Shown here: piece by piece, positions 22,587 through 32,278 of the stretch
Numbering within the stretch: position 1 is the stretch's first letter
Layout of the letters: each line of letters begins with the position of its first letter
From: Bacteroidales bacterium
Lineage (GTDB): Bacteria; Bacteroidota; Bacteroidia; Bacteroidales; UBA932
Direction of reading: 5' to 3'
Assembly (NCBI GenBank): GCA_017627955.1
Contig: JAGAFU010000018.1
Location: 1 to 64,000, forward strand
DNA length: 64,000 nucleotides
Translations under genes and position numbers: made by a program
The notes under the pieces: generated by a model
Databases searched by the model: none
What the model saw: the letters and a program-made list of their open reading frames with translations, nothing else
Told to the model about the DNA's origin: nothing

Positions 22587-24521
22587 GTGAAACATTTCTC
22601 TTTACCCAAAGATGGTGGGCTGATCGAGGAGAATCTTCCTAAAGGAATACTCCACGCCCACGAGAAGATCACAACTGAGATTTACGAGGACTCAACCGCA
22701 GGTTGCGACAAGATCGCTGACCTGATCATTGAGTCCATCAACAACCACAAGAAGGCTTCGCCAGGACAGCCGTTCAAGCTCGGACTTTCCACCGGCCTCT
22801 CCCCGATCTCGCTGTATCGCTGGCTTGTGAGGCGTCACAACGAAGGGAAGGTCTCGTTCAAGGGCGTGGAAGTCTATTCCATCGACGAATACTACCCCAC
22901 TGGAGAGGGAATCGCCCAGACAAGGAACAAGAGGCTCTTTGATGAGTTTTTAGACAAGATAGACATCAACCCGGAGAGCATTCATATTCCCGACGGGACA
23001 GTCCCGCAGGATAAGGTGTCCGAGTATTGCGCGGAATTCGACCAGTCTGCCCAAGGACTTGACTTGCTGGTGATTGGAGTTGGAGAAGATGGCCAGATCG
23101 GCTTCAACGAGTCTGGAGCTTCCGAGAAGTCCAGGACACGCACCGTTCTCCTCTCCTACCAGTCGAGAAAGAGGCAGGCCAAGAACTTCAACGGTGATGT
23201 GATGGTGACTCCGAAGTCCGCGATAACGATGGGTATCGCGACCATGATGAGCGCCAAAAAGATATTCCTGATGGCATGGGGCGAGAAGAAAGCCGAGGTC
23301 GTGAAGAGCGTTGTCGAAGGGCAGGTCGATCCCGGATGTCCGGCATCGTTCCTCCAAAAGCACGACGATGTGGTCTTCTACACCGACGAGATGTCCTCCT
23401 CCCTCTTGACAAGAAGGGTGGCTCCCTGGATGGTCGGACCATGCGACTGGACTCCCAAGCTTATCCGCAAGGCCGTTGTCTGGCTCTGCGAGAAAGTGCG
23501 CAAGCCGATCCTCAAGCTCACATTGAAAGACTACCTGGAGAACTCGCTTGGCGATCTCCTGGAGCTCCACGGTCCCTTTGACAAGATCAATATCGACGTT
23601 TTCAACGAGTTCCAGCACACCATCACCGGATGGCCAGGAGGCAAGCCTAATGCCGACGACACGACAAGGCCTGTCAAATCGACACCGTTCCCGAAGAAGG
23701 TGCTGATTTTCTCACCCCACCCGGACGACGATGTGATCTCGATGGGCGGTACTTTCATCCGTCTTGTCCATCAGGGACATGACGTGCATGTCGCCTACGA
23801 GACTTCCGGAGATTTGGCCGTCCACGACGATGTTGTGCTCCAGCATCTTGACGCTGCCCGCCAGATAGGTTTCGGCGACAGGTTCGACGAAGTTAAGGCA
23901 ATAATAAACTCAAAGAGACCTGGAGAGCCTGAGCCGAAGGAACTTCTCGCCATCAAGGCGGCGATCCGCAGGAGCGAGGCCAGAGGAGCGGACAGGAGTT
24001 TCGGTCTGGACGACAACACCAACGTCCACTTCCTCAACCTTCCTTTCTACGAGTCGGGCGGAGTGACCAAACTGCCTCGTACCCAGACTGATATCGACAT
24101 CATAAAGGAACTGGTGCTGAGACTGAAGCCGGACCAGATCTATATGGCCGGAGACCTCGCGGACCCGCACGGGACCCACAGGGTGTGCACCGAAGCCGCC
24201 CTGGAGGCCATTGAGCAGCTGAGAGCCGAAGGCAACGCCTGGCTTGACGAGACCACCATCTGGCTCTACAGGGGCGCCTGGATGGAATGGGAGCTCTGGA
24301 GGGTCGACATGGCCGTGCCGCTCAGCCCCGACGAGGTGGTCGAGAAGCGCCATGCGATATTCCGCCATCTGTCACAGAAAGACATTGTCCCCTTCCCTGG
24401 AGACGATCCGAGGGAGTTCTGGCAGAGAGCCGAAGAGCGTACCCAGAACACCGCCAGGCTGTATAACGAGCTCGGCATGGCCGAATACCAGGCCATCGAG
24501 GTATTCCTTAGATTGAAATAA
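22587..24521 (+). CDS. Glucosamine-6-phosphate deaminase-like domain fused to a PIG-L (LmbE) deacetylase
   Basis: 644 aa from GTG 22587; there is no nearby in-frame ATG. Residues about 30-280 match NagB: LSTGLSPISLYRWL, SIDEYYP and GVGEDGQIGFNESG. The catalytic His of the GxGxDGH motif is Gln here, so deaminase activity is doubtful. Residues about 370-640 are a PIG-L/LmbE domain: LIFSPHPDDDVISMGG, DLADPHGTHR. A protein of the same architecture in B. thetaiotaomicron (BT_0258) is annotated as NagB-like. Function may be deacetylation of an amino-sugar derivative, with the NagB domain as a sensor. It precedes true nagB by 11 bp. Confidence 0.88.
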   Translation: MKHFSLPKDGGLIEENLPKGILHAHEKITTEIYEDSTAGCDKIADLIIESINNHKKASPGQPFKLGLSTGLSPISLYRWLVRRHNEGKVSFKGVEVYSIDEYYPTGEGIAQTRNKRLFDEFLDKIDINPESIHIPDGTVPQDKVSEYCAEFDQSAQGLDLLVIGVGEDGQIGFNESGASEKSRTRTVLLSYQSRKRQAKNFNGDVMVTPKSAITMGIATMMSAKKIFLMAWGEKKAEVVKSVVEGQVDPGCPASFLQKHDDVVFYTDEMSSSLLTRRVAPWMVGPCDWTPKLIRKAVVWLCEKVRKPILKLTLKDYLENSLGDLLELHGPFDKINIDVFNEFQHTITGWPGGKPNADDTTRPVKSTPFPKKVLIFSPHPDDDVISMGGTFIRLVHQGHDVHVAYETSGDLAVHDDVVLQHLDAARQIGFGDRFDEVKAIINSKRPGEPEPKELLAIKAAIRRSEARGADRSFGLDDNTNVHFLNLPFYESGGVTKLPRTQTDIDIIKELVLRLKPDQIYMAGDLADPHGTHRVCTEAALEAIEQLRAEGNAWLDETTIWLYRGAWMEWELWRVDMAVPLSPDEVVEKRHAIFRHLSQKDIVPFPGDDPREFWQRAEERTQNTARLYNELGMAEYQAIEVFLRLK

Positions 24522-24532
24522 AACCACATATC

Positions 24533-25327
24533 ATGAGAGTTATAATCAAAGACAGTAAAAAAGCGGCCTCCATCTGGGCTGCCCACCACATCGCTGAAGC
24601 CATCAAGGCCAAGGCTGAAAAAACAGAAGATCCCTTTGTCCTCGGGCTTCCCACCGGATCCACCCCTCTGGACACGTATGCCGAGCTTGCGAGAATGTGC
24701 GAGTGCGGGGAGGTCTCATTCAAGAACGTGATAACTTTCAACATGGATGAATATGTCGGCATTCCGGAAAAGCATCCCGAGAGCTACCACAGCTTCATGT
24801 ACAAGAACCTTTTTGACAAGATCGATATTCCCGCCGGGAACATCCACATTCTCAATGGGAACGCTCCCGATCTCGAGAAGGAATGCGAGGACTATGAGAA
24901 AGCGATTGTCGCAGCGGGAGGCATCGACCTTTTCCTCGGAGGTGTGGGCGAAGACGGCCATCTGGCTTTCAACGAGCCCTTCTCTTCCATCAATTCAAGG
25001 ACAAGGGTCGTCACCCTCACCCAGGACACGATCGAGGTAAACTCAAGGTTCTTCGGAGGCGACACCAGCCAGGTCCCCAGGCAGGCCATGTCAGTGGGAG
25101 TCGCGACAGTCTGCGACGCCGCCGAGGTCCTTATTCTCGCTTTCGGAAGCAAGAAGGCCAGGGTGGTCGCCCAGGCCGTTGAGGGATCTGTGAGCCACTA
25201 CGTCACATTGTCCGCTCTCCAGCTCCACCCCAATGGAATCGTGCTTCTGGACGAGCCCGCCGCAGGAGAACTGAAGGTCAACTCCTACAAATATTTCAAG
25301 GCGGTTGAAGAAGCGATTGAAAAGTAA
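24533..25327 (+). CDS. nagB: Glucosamine-6-phosphate deaminase
   Basis: 264 aa, normal length. LGLPTGSTPLDTY phosphate site, NMDEYVG (catalytic Asp), and GVGEDGHLAFNEP with the intact Asp, His and Glu. Converts glucosamine-6-phosphate to fructose-6-phosphate and ammonia, feeding amino sugars to glycolysis. It follows the NagB-like fusion and precedes two exported paralogues, probably one operon. Confidence 0.96.
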   Translation: MRVIIKDSKKAASIWAAHHIAEAIKAKAEKTEDPFVLGLPTGSTPLDTYAELARMCECGEVSFKNVITFNMDEYVGIPEKHPESYHSFMYKNLFDKIDIPAGNIHILNGNAPDLEKECEDYEKAIVAAGGIDLFLGGVGEDGHLAFNEPFSSINSRTRVVTLTQDTIEVNSRFFGGDTSQVPRQAMSVGVATVCDAAEVLILAFGSKKARVVAQAVEGSVSHYVTLSALQLHPNGIVLLDEPAAGELKVNSYKYFKAVEEAIEK

Positions 25328-25346
25328 CTTACAAATAGATTAAACA

Positions 25347-25943
25347 ATGAGAACAAAAGTTTTGCTCGCCAGCCTTTTGATGCTGGTGTCTCTGGGGCTC
25401 ACCGCCCAGGAGAACGCTCCCGTCAAGAAATACGGGTTCAAATCCGCTATCGCAAAGATCAACACTCAGATGCTGGGCAGAACCATAGAGTCCACCGCCT
25501 ACGTGGACAACTACGGGGCTCAGACCAGTCAGGTGGTTGAGATGAACATTCCTCTCAAGGGAGATGTGAAGAGCGCCACCATCGTTAGGGACGGTAAATC
25601 CTACACTGTAAACTACACCTCGAAGAAGATCGAGGTCACGGATGCCATCGAGCAGCCGAACCTGCTTAATCCCACCGACGCTGAAAAAGAGAAATACAAA
25701 ATCAAAGAACTTGCCGAGGACACTGTTCTCGGGAAGACTTGCGTGGTCTATAGCCTTGAGTCAGATTACAATGGGACTCCCGCCACTATGACAATATGGT
25801 CTTACAAAGGCTATCCCATGAAGACCGAGATCGACACCGGCATATTAAAAGTCTCTACAGAGGTTACCGCTTTTGAAGAGAACGCTGATATTCCTCAAGA
25901 TGTTCTTGAGATTCCTGATTACAAAATCAAGAAAAAGAAATGA
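25347..25943 (+). CDS. Exported protein, tandem paralogue 1
   Basis: 198 aa; signal peptide ends LGLTAQ. Mature protein starts NAPVKKYGFKSAIAKI. Beta-rich, with DGKSYTVNYTSKK, VLGKTCVVYSLES and MTIWSYKGYPMKTE. It looks like a periplasmic lipid- or sugar-binding sandwich, similar in feel to LolA-type or DUF4412-type proteins, but I cannot name a family. Its TGA overlaps the ATG of the second paralogue (ATGA). Confidence 0.8.
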   Translation: MRTKVLLASLLMLVSLGLTAQENAPVKKYGFKSAIAKINTQMLGRTIESTAYVDNYGAQTSQVVEMNIPLKGDVKSATIVRDGKSYTVNYTSKKIEVTDAIEQPNLLNPTDAEKEKYKIKELAEDTVLGKTCVVYSLESDYNGTPATMTIWSYKGYPMKTEIDTGILKVSTEVTAFEENADIPQDVLEIPDYKIKKKK

Positions 25944-26524
25944 AAACCAAGTTTTTGCTCGCCAGCCTTTTGATGCTGGTGTCTCTGGGGCTCACCGCCC
26001 AGGAGAACGCTCCCGTCAAGAAATACGGATTCAAGTCCGCTATCGCCAAGATCTCTACGGACATGATGGGCCAGAAGGTGGAATCCACAGCTTATGTCGA
26101 TGAATATGGCGCCAAAGAGTGCCAGAAGGCAAAAGTTGAAGTCCCTGGGATGGGAGCGGTTGAGACCGGATCCATCGTGAAAGACGGCAAGTCCTGGTCA
26201 ATCAACTACACCATGAAGCAGGTCCAGGAAGTTGAGATCAAACCCGAGGACCAGCCCAACTTCTTGAATATCACAGAGGAAGCCAAGAAGAAATTCAAAA
26301 TCCAGGAGGCCGGCAAGGAGAAGGTCCTGGACTTCGACTGCGATGTTTACACACTTGAAACCGAGGCCGAGGGCATGACCGCAAAGCTGAAGGTCTGGTG
26401 CTACAAAGGTTTCACGCTCAAGAGCGAGACCGAATTGATGGGCATGAAGATCATAACAGCAGTCACCGAATTCAAGGAGGACGCCATGGTGCTTCCTCAG
26501 GTGTTCGATGTTCCGAAATTCTAG
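25940..26524 (+). CDS. Exported protein, tandem paralogue 2
   Basis: 194 aa. The signal peptide and first mature residues are identical to paralogue 1; the rest is clearly diverged but aligned (DGKSWSINYTMKQ, VLDFDCDVYTLET, LKVWCYKGFTLKSE). At DNA level about 75 bp around the signal peptide are identical, far more than the rest, which suggests gene conversion or a recent partial copy. It precedes purL by 15 bp. Confidence 0.8.
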   Translation: MKTKFLLASLLMLVSLGLTAQENAPVKKYGFKSAIAKISTDMMGQKVESTAYVDEYGAKECQKAKVEVPGMGAVETGSIVKDGKSWSINYTMKQVQEVEIKPEDQPNFLNITEEAKKKFKIQEAGKEKVLDFDCDVYTLETEAEGMTAKLKVWCYKGFTLKSETELMGMKIITAVTEFKEDAMVLPQVFDVPKF

Positions 26525-26539
26525 CGTTACAAGTTATAA

Positions 26540-29500
26540 ATGAGTGATTTCCGCATCTTCGTAGAGAAATATCCTGAATTTCAGGTGGAGGCGGCCAGCC
26601 TTTTGGCCGAGTTGAATGAGAACTTGCAGCTGAAGTTGAAGACGCTTCGCTTGCTGAATGTCTATGATCTATTCGGTTTCACGCCGGAGCTTCTGGAAAA
26701 AAGCCGCTACAGCGTGTTCGGAGAGATCGTGACGGACTCTGTCACGGACAAGGTCGAGGGCATGGGCAAGTTCATCGCTGTCGAGTATCTCCCGGGCCAG
26801 TTTGACCAGAGGGCTGCCTCGGCTGTTGACTGCGTCCATCTGATCGACCCCAAAGCGAAGATAAACATCAAGAGCTCCAAGCTGATAATTGTTGACGATG
26901 ACGCCTCGGACGAAGTTATCGACAAGATCCGTCATTATGTCATCAACCCTGTCGAGTCCAGGGAAAAAGATCTTTCCAAGCTTTCGGACACCGAGCATGC
27001 CGCAGTCAAGGATGTCCCAGTCCTGGAAGGTTTCCGCTCGATGGAAGGTCCTGATCTTAAGGCATATTGCAAGAAGATGGGCCTCGCCATGAATGAGGAT
27101 GACCTCGCCGAAGTCGTGAAATACTTTACCGCCGAAGGTCGGGATCCAAACGAGACTGAGTTGAGGATTCTGGACACTTATTGGAGTGACCATTGCCGCC
27201 ACACGACGTTCACGACCGAGCTCGAGAACATTTCCGTCGAGGAATCTTTCATCAAGGATGACATCGACGGGACGATGAATCTGTACCTCAAGATGCGCTC
27301 GGAGCTGGGAAGGGAGGGCAAAGGCCTGAACCTGATGGACATGGCCACCATCGGAGCCAAGTATCTCCGCAAGGCCGGCAAGCTGGACGACATGGAGGTC
27401 AGCGAGGAGAACAACGCCTGCAGCATATTCATTGATGTCGATGTGTCCTCCGACCTCGCTCAGGAACCGGTTAGTGAGCGGAGCCGAACCACAGAGCGCT
27501 GGCTCTTGATGTTCAAGAATGAAACTCACAACCATCCCACTGAGATCGAGCCTTTTGGAGGTGCGGCGACCTGCCTCGGCGGAGCCATCAGGGATCCCCT
27601 ATCCGGACGTTCATACGTCTACCAGGCGATGCGTGTCACCGGCGCCGGAGACATCTACAAGCCTGTCGCTGAGACGATTCCGGGCAAGCTTCCGCAGAAG
27701 GTCATAACCCGTAAGGCAGCCCAAGGATATTCCAGTTACGGCAACCAGATCGGTCTGGCGACAACCCATGTCAGGGAGATTTTCCACGAGGGTTACACAG
27801 CCAAGAGAATGGAAGTTGGAGCCGTAGTCGGAGCTGTCAAGGCCGCTAACGTAAGGCGTGAGAGCCCAGCTCCCGGGGACGTGGTTCTGATGCTTGGAGG
27901 TCGCACGGGAAGGGATGGCATCGGAGGTGCCACAGGCTCATCCAAAGAACACACCGAGGAATCTCTCGAGACTTGCGGCAGTGAGGTCCAGAAGGGTAAC
28001 CCGCCGGAGGAAAGGAAGCTTGAGAGGCTGTTCCGCAGACCGGAGGTGACATCCCTTATCAAGAAGTCAAATGACTTCGGAGCTGGTGGAGTCAGCGTCG
28101 CCATCGGAGAGCTGACCGCCGGGCTGGACATCTACCTGGACAGGGTTCCTGTCAAATACAGCGGAATGAACTCCACCGAATTGGCTATCAGCGAGTCACA
28201 GGAAAGGATGGCCGTTGTCATTGAGGCAAAGGACGAGGATATATTCAAGGAATATTGCCACTCGGAGAACATTGAGGTAACCCACGTCGCCGATGTGACT
28301 GATACCGAAAGAATGAGGATGTTCAACAAAGGCGAGCTTGTCGTGGATCTCCGCAGGGATTTCATCGACAGCGCCGGAGCGAAGCACTACTCAAAAGCCG
28401 TGATCGGAGCGGTCGATCCCGCGGATCCATTCAGCAGGGATATTCCGGGAAAGAACCTCAAAGAGAGGATGTTCGCCAACCTGCAGGATCCGAATGTCAC
28501 AAGCCAGAAAGGACTGATCGAGATGTTCGACTCGACCATCGGGCGCTCGACCGTACTGATGCCTTTCGGAGGCGAGCTTCAGACCACCGAGACCCAGGTT
28601 TCCGTCCAGAAGCTTCCGATCGATGGTTTCACCAACACAGCCAGCATGATGGCGTTCGGATTCAATCCGGAGATTTGCGACTGGAGCCCTTACCACGGTG
28701 CGGCATATTCATTCATTGAGGCCTGTTCCAAGATTGTCGCCGCCGGAGGAGACTGGAAGACAATGCGTTTCTCTTGTCAGGAATATTTCGAGAGAATGAC
28801 TTCCGATCCTCATACCTGGGGGAAACCCACGGCAGCGTTGCTTGGAGCGCTGAAGATGCAGGAGGCCTTCGGGCTGCCCTCCATCGGAGGAAAGGACTCG
28901 ATGAGCGGCTCCTTCGAGACAGAGCATGGCCCGATCCATGTTCCTCCGACACTCATCGCCTTCGGTATCACTCCTGTTAAGGTCGAGGATGTCATCTCCC
29001 CTGAGTTCAAATGGGAAGGCGACAGGCTGTACCTCGTAAGGCACACGCCGCTGGCCAACAAAATGCCTGACACTGAGCAGCTTAAAAAGAATTGGGACAA
29101 TATTCTCTCTAAGATCAAGGACGGCACTATCGTGGCCGCATGGTCCGTCGGATTCGGCGGTGTCGCGGAGGCGCTCTGCAAGATGAGCTTCGGTAACGCG
29201 TTCGGGTTCGACGTCAACCTTTCCGAGGAGGATCTCTTCAACCTCGCTTACGGCTCGATCGTGATCGAGACTGATGGTGAGGTCGATTTCGAGAACGCCG
29301 AGCTGATCGGTGACGTCACCTCCGGAGAGGACGGGAATGTCAGGGTCAACGGGACCTCAATCTCGATCTTCGAGCTGATGGACTTCAACGGCTCGCTTTT
29401 CGAAAAGGTTTACCCGGCCGTCAGCGAGTCTGCCCACAAGAGATTGCTACCTCGTGGTCTGGAAGGCGTCAAGCCCTTCAAGGCCAAGAAGGCCGATCTT

Positions 29501-30328
29501 GAATATAAAGGCCCTGCCGTCGATAAGGTCGTGGCTTACCTGCCAGTATTCCCTGGCACTAACTGCGACTACGACTCTGCCAAGGCCTTCCGCAAAGCCG
29601 GAGCCGAGGTTCGCACAAGCGTGTTCCGCAACCTGACCGACAAGGATGTCTTCGACTCCATCGATGAGATGGCGGACGGAATCAGGAATTGCCATATCCT
29701 CATGCTCTCGGGCGGTTTCTCAGCCGGAGACGAACCGGACGGAAGCGGCAAGTTCATAGCCAACGTGCTGAACAATGAGGCGATAGCCGCCGCCATTGGC
29801 GATCTCCTTTCACGAGGCGGACTGATTCTCGGAATATGCAACGGCTTCCAGGCCCTTGTGAAGTCCGGACTCCTGCCTTATGGTGAGTTGGGCAAGGTCA
29901 CTAAAGACTCCCCCACCTTGTTCCGTAATGACATCAACAGGCATATCTCCCAGATGGTCACTACTCGGGTAGCCACGACCAACTCTCCTTGGCTGAAAGG
30001 CATGGCCATCGGCGACGAGTACACGATCCCGGTGAGCCACGGAGAGGGCAAATTCGTTGTGAACGAGGAACTTGCCCGTGAACTATTCGCAAACGGGCAG
30101 GTGGCTTTCCAGTACGTCGATCCGATCACTGACGAGCCCACCATGGAGTCTCCCTACAATCCCAACGGATCTTACTACGCCATCGAGGGAATCATCAGCC
30201 GTAACGGCCAGATACTCGGAAAGATGGGTCACAGCGAGCGCTACGAGGATGGCCTGTTCAAGAACATCGAGGCCGACCTTGAACAGCCGCTTTTCGACAA
30301 TGCTGTTAAATATTTCAAAGCCAACTAA
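26540..30328 (+). CDS. purL: Phosphoribosylformylglycinamidine synthase (FGAR amidotransferase), large single-chain form
   Basis: 1262 aa. ATP-, glutamine-dependent conversion of FGAR to FGAM in purine synthesis. N-terminal PurS-like part, linker with [12 protein letters not shown]/substrate site [22 protein letters not shown], second half with [10 protein letters not shown], and a C-terminal class I glutaminase ([10 protein letters not shown], catalytic Cys in [10 protein letters not shown], His in VSHGEGKF). Just before the [10 protein letters not shown] strand, residues about 309-318 ([10 protein letters not shown]) derive from an inserted GAGCGG-type DNA repeat, in frame. The gene is otherwise intact, so the insert is presumably tolerated. 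Confidence 0.97.
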   Translation: MSDFRIFVEKYPEFQVEAASLLAELNENLQLKLKTLRLLNVYDLFGFTPELLEKSRYSVFGEIVTDSVTDKVEGMGKFIAVEYLPGQFDQRAASAVDCVHLIDPKAKINIKSSKLIIVDDDASDEVIDKIRHYVINPVESREKDLSKLSDTEHAAVKDVPVLEGFRSMEGPDLKAYCKKMGLAMNEDDLAEVVKYFTAEGRDPNETELRILDTYWSDHCRHTTFTTELENISVEESFIKDDIDGTMNLYLKMRSELGREGKGLNLMDMATIGAKYLRKAGKLDDMEVSEENNACSIFIDVDVSSDLAQEPVSERSRTTERWLLMFKNETHNHPTEIEPFGGAATCLGGAIRDPLSGRSYVYQAMRVTGAGDIYKPVAETIPGKLPQKVITRKAAQGYSSYGNQIGLATTHVREIFHEGYTAKRMEVGAVVGAVKAANVRRESPAPGDVVLMLGGRTGRDGIGGATGSSKEHTEESLETCGSEVQKGNPPEERKLERLFRRPEVTSLIKKSNDFGAGGVSVAIGELTAGLDIYLDRVPVKYSGMNSTELAISESQERMAVVIEAKDEDIFKEYCHSENIEVTHVADVTDTERMRMFNKGELVVDLRRDFIDSAGAKHYSKAVIGAVDPADPFSRDIPGKNLKERMFANLQDPNVTSQKGLIEMFDSTIGRSTVLMPFGGELQTTETQVSVQKLPIDGFTNTASMMAFGFNPEICDWSPYHGAAYSFIEACSKIVAAGGDWKTMRFSCQEYFERMTSDPHTWGKPTAALLGALKMQEAFGLPSIGGKDSMSGSFETEHGPIHVPPTLIAFGITPVKVEDVISPEFKWEGDRLYLVRHTPLANKMPDTEQLKKNWDNILSKIKDGTIVAAWSVGFGGVAEALCKMSFGNAFGFDVNLSEEDLFNLAYGSIVIETDGEVDFENAELIGDVTSGEDGNVRVNGTSISIFELMDFNGSLFEKVYPAVSESAHKRLLPRGLEGVKPFKAKKADLEYKGPAVDKVVAYLPVFPGTNCDYDSAKAFRKAGAEVRTSVFRNLTDKDVFDSIDEMADGIRNCHILMLSGGFSAGDEPDGSGKFIANVLNNEAIAAAIGDLLSRGGLILGICNGFQALVKSGLLPYGELGKVTKDSPTLFRNDINRHISQMVTTRVATTNSPWLKGMAIGDEYTIPVSHGEGKFVVNEELARELFANGQVAFQYVDPITDEPTMESPYNPNGSYYAIEGIISRNGQILGKMGHSERYEDGLFKNIEADLEQPLFDNAVKYFKAN
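27464..27491 (+). repeat. GAGCGG-type repeat inserted in frame in purL
   Basis: GGTTAGTGAGCGGAGCCGAA followed by CC matches, with one change, the units at 7961 and 9317. Encodes PVSERSRTT in a region where PurL proteins normally have a short loop. Confidence 0.85.
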
Positions 30329-30330
30329 TC

Positions 30331-30489
30331 ATGAAGAAGTACACATGCGACGTTTGCGGGTACGAGTATGATCCCGCAGTTGGCGATCCGGACAACGGAA
30401 TCGCCCCCGGAACCGCCTTTGAGGATATCCCTGAGGATTGGGTCTGCCCCCTCTGCGGAGTCGGCAAAGACCAGTTCTCCGAGGCTTAA
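30331..30489 (+). CDS. Rubredoxin
   Basis: 52 aa. Two CxxCG knuckles ([10 protein letters not shown] near the N-terminus, [11 protein letters not shown] near the C-terminus) bind one iron. Conserved aromatic and EDIPEDW residues are present. Small electron carrier, often for oxygen or peroxide detoxification in anaerobes. It starts 2 bp after the purL stop, and its own stop is adjacent to the convergent cysS stop. Confidence 0.96.
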   Translation: MKKYTCDVCGYEYDPAVGDPDNGIAPGTAFEDIPEDWVCPLCGVGKDQFSEA

Positions 30490-32067
30490 TTATTCAAGAG
30501 TCCATTCGGCACCGTCCTTGGTATCCTTTACTGTGATGCCAAGGGCTTTGAGATGGTCTCGGATAGCGTCGCTCAGGCCCCAGTCTTTCGCTGCTTTGGC
30601 CTTGGCCCTTTCCTCAAGAACCATATCCATGAGCCCGGAGACTACCTCCTGGCTCTTTCCGCCCTCTCCCGCGTTCTCATCCTTAAGACCGAGAACACCG
30701 AAGACGATGTCGTCAAATAGCTGGAGTAAGGTCCTGATATCCCCTTCTGTCATGCCCGGCTTTGACCGGGCATCTCCTGTCTTGGCCGTATTGATTAGCT
30801 TCACCGCCTCGAAGATGTGCGAAAGAGCAATCGGAGTGTTAAGATCGTCGCACAGGGCGTCATAGACTCCGTCGAATATGGCTTTGATCTCAGGAGAGTC
30901 GGCAGGACAGGTGTCGGGGGCGATGGCGGTGGGGAGCTCGCCGTAGGGAAGATCCTTCGCCGCGCATAGATCCTTCGCATCGCTCAGGATGACATTATGG
31001 GCCTTGGCCAAGGCTACCAAGTCCTTGTAGGCCTGCAGGACCCTCTTAAGAGCCTTTTCAGAGGCCTGTAGAGCCTCATTGCTGAAGTCGAGAGTTCCGC
31101 GGTAGTGAGCCTGAAGGATGAAAAACCGGACGGTCATCGGAGAATATGCCTGATCCAGCTTCGGATGGTTTCCGGAGAATAACTCAGGCAGGGTGATGAA
31201 GTTCCCGAGGGACTTGCCCATCTTCTGGCCGTTGATGGTGATCATGTTGTTGTGGACCCAATAGCGAACGCCTCTGGTGCCTCTCCAGGCCACATTCTGG
31301 GCGATCTCGCACTCATGGTGAGGGAACATGAGGTCCATCCCGCCTCCATGGATATCGAACTCCTCTCCTAGATATTTCTCGCCCATAACCGAGCACTCAA
31401 GGTGCCAGCCAGGGAATCCCTCGCTCCAAGGGCTCGGCCAGTGCATGATGTGCTCAGGCTCGGCCTTCTTCCAAAGGGCGAAATCGTACGGGGCCTTTTT
31501 GTCGCTCTGTCCGTCCAAGGAACGAGTGCCCTCCAAAGTGTCGTCCAGGTTACGCCCGGACAGGACACCGTAGTGGTGCTTCTCGTTGTACTTCTGCACG
31601 TCGAAATACACGGAACCATTTGAGATATAAGCATATCCGGCCTCAAGTATCTTCTTGATCGTCTCGATCTGCTCAATAATATGCCCGGAAGCCCTGGGCT
31701 CGATCGAGGGCGGGGCGACGTTCAGCTGGCGCATGGCCTCATGATACCGGAACGTGTAGCTCTGGACAACCTCCATGGGCTCCAGCTGCTCCAGACGGGC
31801 CTTCTTGCTGATCTTGTCCTCTCCTTCGTCCGCATCATGCTCAAGGTGGCCCACGTCGGTGATATTCCGGACATAACGGACCTTATAGCCAAGGTGCCTT
31901 AACAGCTTGAAGAGCACATCATAAGTCACTCCTGGCCTGGCGTGCCCCAAGTGAGCGTCACCATAAACGGTCGGCCCGCAGACATACATTCCCACATGTC
32001 CCTCATGGACCGGGACAAACAGCTCCTTGTTCTTTGTAAGTGTATTTGTAAGAAACAGGTTCCTCAT
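30490..32067 (-). CDS. cysS: Cysteinyl-tRNA synthetase
   Basis: 525 aa, longer than the about 460-490 aa usual. Class I motifs: [17 protein letters not shown] (zinc Cys and HIGH-like HLGH), zinc ligands in ECSVMG and HHECE, and the KMSKS-type KMGKSLG. The extra length lies in the C-terminal helical region: residues about 355-376 ([18 protein letters not shown]) and about 428-440 ([13 protein letters not shown]) are translations of three short DNA repeats. The core catalytic domain is complete. Confidence 0.96.
   Translation of the reverse strand: MRNLFLTNTLTKNKELFVPVHEGHVGMYVCGPTVYGDAHLGHARPGVTYDVLFKLLRHLGYKVRYVRNITDVGHLEHDADEGEDKISKKARLEQLEPMEVVQSYTFRYHEAMRQLNVAPPSIEPRASGHIIEQIETIKKILEAGYAYISNGSVYFDVQKYNEKHHYGVLSGRNLDDTLEGTRSLDGQSDKKAPYDFALWKKAEPEHIMHWPSPWSEGFPGWHLECSVMGEKYLGEEFDIHGGGMDLMFPHHECEIAQNVAWRGTRGVRYWVHNNMITINGQKMGKSLGNFITLPELFSGNHPKLDQAYSPMTVRFFILQAHYRGTLDFSNEALQASEKALKRVLQAYKDLVALAKAHNVILSDAKDLCAAKDLPYGELPTAIAPDTCPADSPEIKAIFDGVYDALCDDLNTPIALSHIFEAVKLINTAKTGDARSKPGMTEGDIRTLLQLFDDIVFGVLGLKDENAGEGGKSQEVVSGLMDMVLEERAKAKAAKDWGLSDAIRDHLKALGITVKDTKDGAEWTLE
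30744..30781 (+). repeat. ATGCCCGG/CCGGGCAT hairpin repeat inside cysS
   Basis: Perfect 8-bp stem (30752-30759 with 30766-30773) and a CTTTGA loop, flanked by TCTGTC and CTCCTG. Translated in frame on the minus strand as [10 protein letters not shown]. Short hairpins of this sort recur in many bacterial genomes; only this copy is seen here. Confidence 0.75.
30951..30998 (-). repeat. CTGAGCGATGCGAAGGATC repeat plus half copy inside cysS
   Basis: On the minus strand TGTCATCCTGAGCGATGCGA (followed by AGGATC) at 30968-30993, then a partial GCGGCGAAGGATC at about 30954-30966. Same family as 7877, 34171 and 48872, with a C:G pair where those have T:A or G:C. Encodes [15 protein letters not shown]. 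Confidence 0.85.
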
Positions 32068-32090
32068 CGCAGTGTTTTCGTTAAAACTTT

Positions 32091-32121
32091 CAAATTTACA
32101 TTATTTAACGCAAAACACCAA
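32091..32121 (-). promoter_or_regulatory. cysS promoter: TTG-N20-TAAATTTG
   Basis: -7 TAAATTTG at 32091-32098 (exact TAnnTTTG) with TTG at 32119-32121, 24 nt upstream of the cysS ATG. Confidence 0.65.
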
Positions 32122-32174
32122 CCCGACATTCACCTTCCCCGCAGAAAGCTCCAATAGTCCCACCCATCTCGCTC

Positions 32175-32237
32175 TTAGGCCCATTATTGCGATATTTGGG
32201 CCCAACACACCACTTCCAACCGGATTTGGGCCCAAAA
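32175..32237. promoter_or_regulatory. Three phased TTGGGCCCAA-like palindromes between cysS and GH92
   Basis: TTTGGGCCCAA occurs at 32195-32205 and 32225-32235, with a weaker TTAGGCCCA at 32175-32183. Centre spacings are 21 and 30 bp, whole helical turns. Looks like a multi-site operator or a phased protein-binding array; it is near the cysS promoter. Confidence 0.4.
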
Positions 32238-32278
32238 TCAGTCATTTCAGTCCCGCTGGCACTTGAATAGCAGCCCCA

